Below are positions 5,757 to 9,315 of a stretch of 9,315 bases of DNA, in pieces. Every line of letters starts with the position of its first letter. Positions within the stretch are counted from its first letter, which is position 1. The translations under genes and the position numbers were made by a program. The DNA comes from Thermoplasmatota archaeon (GTDB lineage: Archaea > Thermoplasmatota > Thermoplasmata > UBA10834). Under the pieces are notes generated by a model. The model saw nothing but the letters and a program-made list of their open reading frames with translations. It did no database searches and was not told the DNA's origin. The stretch covers positions 1-9,315 of the forward strand of contig JAUPMC010000054.1 of assembly GCA_030836605.1 (NCBI GenBank), read 5' to 3'.

Positions 5757-7001
5757 CTAGGTGCCTTCGCGCCAGTTCCTCACATAGGCCTGCTGTTCCT
5801 TCGAGAGCTTGTCTATCTTGACGCCCATGGTCTGGAGCTTCAGCCTCGCGACCCGGTCGTCGAGGTAGTCAGGGACATCGTACACGTCAGGCTCGAGGGT
5901 CTGCGCGCTGAAGTCGAGGTACTCGAGGCACAGGGCCTGTATCGCGAAGCTCATGTCCATGATCTCCACGGGGTGCCCCTGGCCCGCGGCAAGGTTGACC
6001 AGCCTGCCCTCCGCCAGGAGGTACACCCTCCGGCCGTCCTTGAGGACGAACTCCTCCACGGAGTCGCGGACCTTCGAGTGCTTCTTGGCGAGCTTGAGCA
6101 GGGCCGCCTTGGATATCTCGTTGTCGAAGTGGCCCGAGTTGGCGAGCACGCAGCCGTCCTTCATGGCCCTGATGTCCTCGGCCGTGACGACGTCCTTGCA
6201 CCCGGTCGCTGAGATGACGATGTCCGCGCTCCTGACGGCCCGCGACATCGGCATGACGGCGAACCCGTCCAGCTTCGCCTCGATGGCCCTGATTGGGTCC
6301 ACCTCGCAGACCGTCACATCGGCCCCCATGCCCTTCGCGCGCATGGCGATCCCGCGGCCGCACCAGCCGTACCCGGCGACGACGAAGTTCTTGCCGGCTA
6401 TGACGAGGTTCGTGGCGGCCATGAAGCCGTCCATGGTCGACTGGCCCGTACCGTACCTGTTGTCGAAGAGGTATTTCATGTAAGCGTCGTTGACGGACAT
6501 GACCGGGAACTTGAGCTCGCCCTGCTGCGCCATGGCCCTGAGCCTCATCACGCCAGTGGTCGTCTCCTCGTTCGCGCCCTTGACCTTGGGGAGCATCTCC
6601 TTGCGCTTCGTGTGCAGGAGGAATATCAGGTCCGCGCCGTCGTCGATGACGTAGTCGGGGCCCATGTCTAGGACCTTGTTCAGTGACTTGTAGTACTCCG
6701 CAGTGTTCTGGCCCTTCTTGGCGTACGTCGTCAGGCCGTACTCCTCGTTCAGGGCGACGGCGACGGAGTCGTCCGTGGACAGCGGGTTGCAGCTCGTGAG
6801 CCTGACCTCGGCCCCGGCCTCCTGGATCGTCAGCGCCAGCACGGCCGTCTTGGCCTCCGTGTGCAGCGCCATCCCGACCTTGAGGCCCTCGAAGGCCTGC
6901 TCCCGGACCAGCCGCTCGCGTATGCTCTCTAGGACCTTCATGTGGGTCCTCGCCCACTCGATGCGCTTGACGCCCTTGTCGACAAGTTCCTTCTTGGCCA
7001 T
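5757..7001 (-). CDS. ahcY: S-adenosylhomocysteine (or S-inosylhomocysteine) hydrolase
   Basis: A 414-residue NAD-dependent homocysteine hydrolase that splits S-adenosylhomocysteine, the by-product of SAM methylation, or its deaminated form. Residues matching the vertebrate catalytic set are present: His47, Asp120/121, Glu146, Lys176, Asp180, Asn181, His291 and His343. The NAD-binding GYGWCG is at 210-215. In the adenine pocket, vertebrate Thr57 and Glu59 are replaced by Glu49 and Lys51 (HTEAKTAV), and the C-terminal Lys/Tyr that reach the neighbouring subunit's NAD are missing; archaeal members differ in these ways. Methanocaldococcus jannaschii MJ1388 is such an enzyme and prefers S-inosylhomocysteine, so the true substrate is open. 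I place the start at 7001: the TATA box at 7031-7038 puts the transcript start near 7008, downstream of an alternative ATG at 7019. Confidence 0.94.
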   Translation of the reverse strand: MAKKELVDKGVKRIEWARTHMKVLESIRERLVREQAFEGLKVGMALHTEAKTAVLALTIQEAGAEVRLTSCNPLSTDDSVAVALNEEYGLTTYAKKGQNTAEYYKSLNKVLDMGPDYVIDDGADLIFLLHTKRKEMLPKVKGANEETTTGVMRLRAMAQQGELKFPVMSVNDAYMKYLFDNRYGTGQSTMDGFMAATNLVIAGKNFVVAGYGWCGRGIAMRAKGMGADVTVCEVDPIRAIEAKLDGFAVMPMSRAVRSADIVISATGCKDVVTAEDIRAMKDGCVLANSGHFDNEISKAALLKLAKKHSKVRDSVEEFVLKDGRRVYLLAEGRLVNLAAGQGHPVEIMDMSFAIQALCLEYLDFSAQTLEPDVYDVPDYLDDRVARLKLQTMGVKIDKLSKEQQAYVRNWREGT

Positions 7002-7030
7002 GCTACCTGCGGGACGCATCGAGTGCTATC

Positions 7031-7038
7031 CTAATACA
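7031..7038 (-). promoter_or_regulatory. Promoter of the homocysteine hydrolase gene
   Basis: The minus strand reads TGTATTAG, centred about 33 bases before ATG 7001. Transcription would start near 7008 with a seven-base leader. It lies in the 70-base gap after the ligase gene. Confidence 0.5.
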
Positions 7039-7071
7039 CTTGTTGGTGAGCTGTGCGGACGGCCGGCGGCG

Positions 7072-7818
7072 CTACTCCTGTCCACCCAGGTTGCGCATCA
7101 TCGTCGCCATGGTCCGGGCGAGGTTCTCGTCCCTGTCGTACTTCGCCAGAGCCCGCCTGCGCGCGGCCGTGTCGTCCTCTAGGTCCTCCACATGGGCCGT
7201 TATCTCCGGCACGGCCTTGGTCACCTCGTCGACCACGGTGACTGTCGCCGCCCTGGACGTCCTCGACAACGGGTTGAGGTCGATCGCGATGGTCCTCTTG
7301 CCCATGCGGGCCAGCGCCTCGGCGCGGTCGCCGTCCTCGAGCGGGATGAGGACCACGTCCGCCGAGTATATCCCCTCGCTCGTGCACAGCCCGCGCATGC
7401 TCTCGAGCCCCGGTATCCTCGCGTCCGGGAGGAAGCCGAGCACGCCCTTCGCGCCGCTCCTCTCCAAGACCTCGGCGACCCTCGACACGCGCTGGTCGCT
7501 CCTGTGGAAGAGGCCGACCTCTATCCTCGCGCCCGAGGCGTCGGCCAACTCGACGATCTCCTTCGGGCAGAGCGCGGCGACGTTGCCGTTGACGGATATG
7601 ACCGGCCTCTCGGCTTCGAGCAGGAGCGCCGCCGCGGCCTTCGCCGCCGCCCTCGCATCCTTCGTCGTCTTCTCGCCGAGGAGATAGTAGAACATCTCGC
7701 CCCGCCCGTGGGCGATCAGGCCCTGCGGCGCGACATAGCCCTCGTTGAAACCCGTCACCAATCGCTCCCTTAGCATGAGGGAGGCGTACCGAGGATGCGT
7801 CTTGGGGATGTCAGTCAT
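7072..7818 (-). CDS. 4-phosphopantoate--beta-alanine ligase (archaeal phosphopantothenate synthetase)
   Basis: A 248-residue archaeal phosphopantothenate synthetase (PPS, DUF137). It joins 4-phosphopantoate to beta-alanine with ATP, replacing the bacterial pantothenate synthetase/kinase order in CoA synthesis. Family motifs are visible: the opening IPKTHPRYASL, HGRGEMFYYLLGE at 37-49, VISVNGNVAAL, a middle IEVGLFHRSDQR, and AIDLNPLSRTSRAATVTVVDE. Length matches. The start is ATG 7818 because MTDIPKTHPRY is the family N-terminus and AAGGA precedes it. The open frame runs to 7944 but crosses the promoter and has no family likeness there. The partner pantoate kinase is not in the window. A TATA box at 7888-7900 implies a 5' leader of about 50 bases with a possible hairpin. 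Confidence 0.95.
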   Translation of the reverse strand: MTDIPKTHPRYASLMLRERLVTGFNEGYVAPQGLIAHGRGEMFYYLLGEKTTKDARAAAKAAAALLLEAERPVISVNGNVAALCPKEIVELADASGARIEVGLFHRSDQRVSRVAEVLERSGAKGVLGFLPDARIPGLESMRGLCTSEGIYSADVVLIPLEDGDRAEALARMGKRTIAIDLNPLSRTSRAATVTVVDEVTKAVPEITAHVEDLEDDTAARRRALAKYDRDENLARTMATMMRNLGGQE

Positions 7819-7835
7819 GTTATTCCTTCTCACGC

Positions 7836-7861
7836 GCCCGCGCACCATTGATGGAGCGGGC
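7836..7861 (-). promoter_or_regulatory. Possible hairpin in the ligase gene leader
   Basis: GCCCGC at 7836-7841 and GCGGGC at 7856-7861 can pair as a 6-base GC stem with a 14-base loop, just upstream of the ribosome binding site. This could be a simple leader structure. I see no known riboswitch fold. Confidence 0.3.
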
Positions 7862-7887
7862 CTCACCCTCCCGGATGGATGCTCAAA

Positions 7888-7900
7888 CCTTATATACCTT
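7888..7900 (-). promoter_or_regulatory. TATA box of the phosphopantoate ligase gene
   Basis: The minus strand reads AAGGTATATAAGG, a strong archaeal TATA box with start near 7868. It lies back to back with the gar1 promoter. Confidence 0.65.
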
Positions 7901-7910
7901 GAGAAAAACA

Positions 7911-7920
7911 TTATATATAA
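7911..7920. promoter_or_regulatory. Palindromic TATA box between divergent genes
   Basis: TTATATATAA is a perfect palindrome and could position TBP for either strand. On the plus strand it predicts a start near 7940, about 24 bases before the gar1 GTG. On the minus strand it would lengthen the ligase leader to about 70 bases. Confidence 0.6.
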
Positions 7921-7947
7921 CATTGTACATAGGGCGCACAACAAAAG

Positions 7948-7956
7948 TTATAAAAA
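7948..7956 (+). promoter_or_regulatory. Second TATA-like element before gar1
   Basis: TTATAAAAA on the plus strand would start RNA near 7977, after both the GTG 7964 and the TTG 7973 candidates. It therefore cannot serve those starts, and may just be part of an AT-rich leader. Confidence 0.3.
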
Positions 7957-7963
7957 TGATTCG

Positions 7964-8233
7964 GTGAGACGTTTGCAGCTTCTCGGCGTGATTCAGGATA
8001 TATCGCACGACGGCAGGCTCATCGTCAAGGCGCGGTTCGCACCGGTCATGAAGTCGCTAGTGAGGGACAACGTGAAGGGGGAGGTTGGAAGAGTGGTGAA
8101 GGTGTTCGGACCAGCCCGGGCGCCCTACGTTGCCATCGAACCGAGGAAGGAGATGAGAACCCTTGCTGTGCTCGGCAAGGAGGTCTACATCGAACAGGAG
8201 AGGTACCATGGCAAAGGTAAGAGAGGAGACTGA
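7964..8233 (+). CDS. gar1: H/ACA ribonucleoprotein component Gar1
   Basis: An 89-residue Gar1 protein. With Cbf5, Nop10 and L7Ae it forms the H/ACA particle that pseudouridylates rRNA; Gar1 binds Cbf5 and controls substrate turnover. The conserved core is visible: LGVIQDISHDGRLIVKA near the start, then KGEVGRVVKVFGPARAPYV with the family's VFGPxxxPYV at 47-56, and a basic GKGKRG tail. I chose GTG 7964 because it gives the short RRLQLLGV lead-in usual for the family. TTG 7973, with GGTGA five bases upstream, is an alternative. The longer open frame from 7745 is rejected because it crosses the promoter. The tfb start lies inside its last 26 bases, so the two are co-transcribed. Confidence 0.93.
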   Translation: MRRLQLLGVIQDISHDGRLIVKARFAPVMKSLVRDNVKGEVGRVVKVFGPARAPYVAIEPRKEMRTLAVLGKEVYIEQERYHGKGKRGD

Positions 8234-9140
8234 GCAGATCGAGAGATGCCCTGAATGCAACAGCGCTCACCTTGTCAGGGATTATGAGAGGGGAGAGCTC
8301 GTCTGCGAGGACTGCGGCATAGTCCTCGACGACCAGCTGATCGACCAGGGCCCCGAATGGAGGGCCTTCGACGTGGAGCAGGGGGAGAAGCGCGCCAGGA
8401 CTGGCGCGCCGATGACCTACACCATACACGACAAGGGCCTGTCCACCGAGATATCCTGGAAGAACAAGGACTCGTACGGGAAGAGCATCCCCACGAGGAA
8501 CAGGGCGCAGCTGTACCGTCTGCGGAAGTGGCAGCGCAGGATCAGGGTCTCGAACGCGACCGAGAGGAACCTGGCGTTCGCCCTCAGCGAGCTCGACAGG
8601 ATGGCGTCGTCCATGGGCCTGCCGAGGAACGTCAGGGAGACCGCGGCCATGACCTACAGGAAGGCCGTGAACAAGAACCTCATCAGGGGCAGGAGCATAG
8701 AGGGCGTCGTGGCAGCATCCCTGTACGCAGCGTGCAGGCAGTGCAACGTGCCCAGGACGCTCGACGAGGTCGCTAATTCCTCCAGGGTCGGCAGGAAGGA
8801 GATCGGGAGGACCTACAGGTTCATGACCCGCGAACTCAAGCTCAAGCTGATGCCCACGAAGCCCCAGGACTACGTGTCCAGGTTCTGCTCCGAGCTGAAG
8901 CTGTCGGGAGAGGTGCAGTCCAAGGCCACCGAGATACTGAAGGACGCCGCGAAGAAGGAGCTCACGTCTGGCAGGGGCCCCACCGGCGTCGCGGCGGCGG
9001 CCATATACATCTCCAGCATACTGTGCAACGAGCGCAGGACCCAGCGCGAGGTGGCGGACATAGCGGGCGTGACAGAGGTCACCATCAGGAACCGCTACAA
9101 GGAGCTCACCGAGAAGCTCGGCATAGAGGTCCAGCTCTGA
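8208..9140 (+). CDS. tfb: Transcription initiation factor IIB (TFB)
   Basis: A 310-residue TFB, the archaeal homologue of eukaryotic TFIIB, which bridges TBP-bound promoter DNA and RNA polymerase. An N-terminal zinc ribbon has Cys14, Cys17, Cys33 and Cys36. GPEWRAFD (48-55) marks the B-reader, a charged linker runs to about residue 105, and two cyclin repeats follow (about 112-195 and 210-300) with the matching GRSIEGVVAASLYAAC and GRGPTGVAAAAIYIS helices. The second repeat's VTIRNRYKEL is the expected BRE-contacting recognition helix. Length is normal. ATG 8208 is fixed by the strong GGAGAGGT site four bases upstream, which lies inside gar1. Archaea may carry several TFBs; nothing marks this one as special. 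Confidence 0.97.
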   Translation: MAKVREETEQIERCPECNSAHLVRDYERGELVCEDCGIVLDDQLIDQGPEWRAFDVEQGEKRARTGAPMTYTIHDKGLSTEISWKNKDSYGKSIPTRNRAQLYRLRKWQRRIRVSNATERNLAFALSELDRMASSMGLPRNVRETAAMTYRKAVNKNLIRGRSIEGVVAASLYAACRQCNVPRTLDEVANSSRVGRKEIGRTYRFMTRELKLKLMPTKPQDYVSRFCSELKLSGEVQSKATEILKDAAKKELTSGRGPTGVAAAAIYISSILCNERRTQREVADIAGVTEVTIRNRYKELTEKLGIEVQL

Positions 9141-9240
9141 GCCAGCGCGGAAACCAGTTCCCCTAAATCCCTTTCCCGCTTTTGCCCGCACGGTCCCTGG
9201 CGGGGCCACGCCAACCCTCGGGACGGCCTAGTAGATTGGA

Positions 9241-9252
9241 CATATTTTTAAG
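9241..9252 (+). promoter_or_regulatory. Promoter of the GAPDH gene
   Basis: CATATTTTTAAG is centred about 38 bases before the GTG start and predicts a transcript start near 9272. A GGGGAC a few bases before the GTG is a weak ribosome binding site. Confidence 0.55.
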
Positions 9253-9284
9253 GGGCGTCCACCTTAGCTGAGACGGGGACAAGC

Positions 9285-9315
9285 GTGATCAGGATCGGGG
9301 TCAACGGATTCGGAA
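9285..9315 (+). CDS. gap: Glyceraldehyde-3-phosphate dehydrogenase, 3' truncated
   Basis: Only ten codons are in the window, starting at GTG: MIRIGVNGFG. This is the N-terminal NAD(P)-binding strand and loop of glyceraldehyde-3-phosphate dehydrogenase, which oxidises or makes glyceraldehyde 3-phosphate in glycolysis and gluconeogenesis. NGFG is the form seen in bacterial/eukaryal type I enzymes; the typical archaeal type II enzyme has NGYG(T). Erythrose-4-phosphate dehydrogenase starts alike and cannot be excluded from ten residues. It has its own promoter and is probably not co-transcribed with tfb. Confidence 0.7.
   Translation, partial: MIRIGVNGFG

Noticed and set aside
5887..6957. 356-residue minus-strand frame within the homocysteine hydrolase gene
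   Set aside because: It is another frame of the same strand, full of Gly, Arg and His repeats typical of GC-rich shadows. The hydrolase frame has all catalytic residues.
7819..7944. N-terminal extension of the phosphopantoate ligase
   Set aside because: It crosses the TATA box at 7888-7900, and the family begins at MTDIPKTHPRY.
7745..7963. N-terminal extension of the gar1 frame
   Set aside because: The frame stays open by chance, crosses the divergent promoter and overlaps the ligase start. Gar1 proteins are short and begin near VRRLQLLG.
8046..9209. 387-residue minus-strand open frame opposite tfb
   Set aside because: The plus strand holds an intact TFB with zinc ribbon and cyclin repeats, and this frame is composition-driven.
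9141..9284. Possible terminator after tfb
   Set aside because: Only short T runs (such as 9180-9183) and weak 4-base stems are present, which is not enough to call one.
1..9315. CRISPR arrays, tRNA or rRNA genes, insertion sequences, phage genes
   Set aside because: No spaced direct repeats, cloverleaf segments, transposase motifs or terminal inverted repeats were seen on either strand by eye.

Overview
The window looks like chromosomal DNA from a GC-rich archaeon, most likely a euryarchaeal or Thermoplasmatota-type lineage such as a Methanomassiliicoccales relative; that placement is inference. The domain is clear. GMP synthetase is split into two separate subunit genes, CoA synthesis uses the archaeal 4-phosphopantoate--beta-alanine ligase, and there is a Gar1 H/ACA protein and a TFB basal transcription factor. 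Promoters have archaeal TATA boxes about 25 bases before short or absent leaders. Arginine is often AGG. No rRNA, tRNA, CRISPR array, insertion sequence or long repeat was found.

Layout. Bases 1-184 hold the 3' end of a Mut7-C-type protein, meeting head-to-head (14-base overlap) a 315-residue protein of unknown function on the minus strand. A small TIGR00304/DUF131 membrane protein follows on the plus strand. From 1647 to 7818 all genes lie on the minus strand. In transcription order, from high to low coordinates, they are the phosphopantothenate-pathway ligase, an S-adenosyl/S-inosylhomocysteine hydrolase, a PfkB sugar/nucleoside kinase, a stand-alone Lrp/AsnC effector-binding (RAM) protein, a three-helix membrane protein, a purine group (purE, guaAB, guaAA) and a 70-residue unknown. 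A divergent AT-rich promoter at about 7888-7957 then drives gar1-tfb on the plus strand. The window ends on the first ten codons of a probable glyceraldehyde-3-phosphate dehydrogenase.

How the genes work together. purE feeds IMP synthesis, and guaAB plus guaAA turn XMP into GMP. purE and guaAB share one base (TGATG) and form an operon. guaAA lies 169 bases further on, with its own promoter signals. The homocysteine hydrolase clears the by-product of SAM methylation. gar1 and tfb overlap by 26 bases, tying an rRNA pseudouridylation component to basal transcription initiation. The rest is housekeeping.

No clear new defence or mobile system is visible. The best leads are the 315-residue protein with an apparently degenerate nuclease-like N-terminus and two PepSY-like repeats, adenine-pocket changes in the homocysteine hydrolase that raise the S-inosylhomocysteine alternative, the unusual guaAA leader, and the stand-alone RAM protein whose TATA box is flanked by a direct repeat. 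There is no gene-free stretch over 300 bases. The larger gaps (1119-1265, 2439-2607, 4642-4746, 7819-7963, 9141-9284) hold promoters and little else recognisable.
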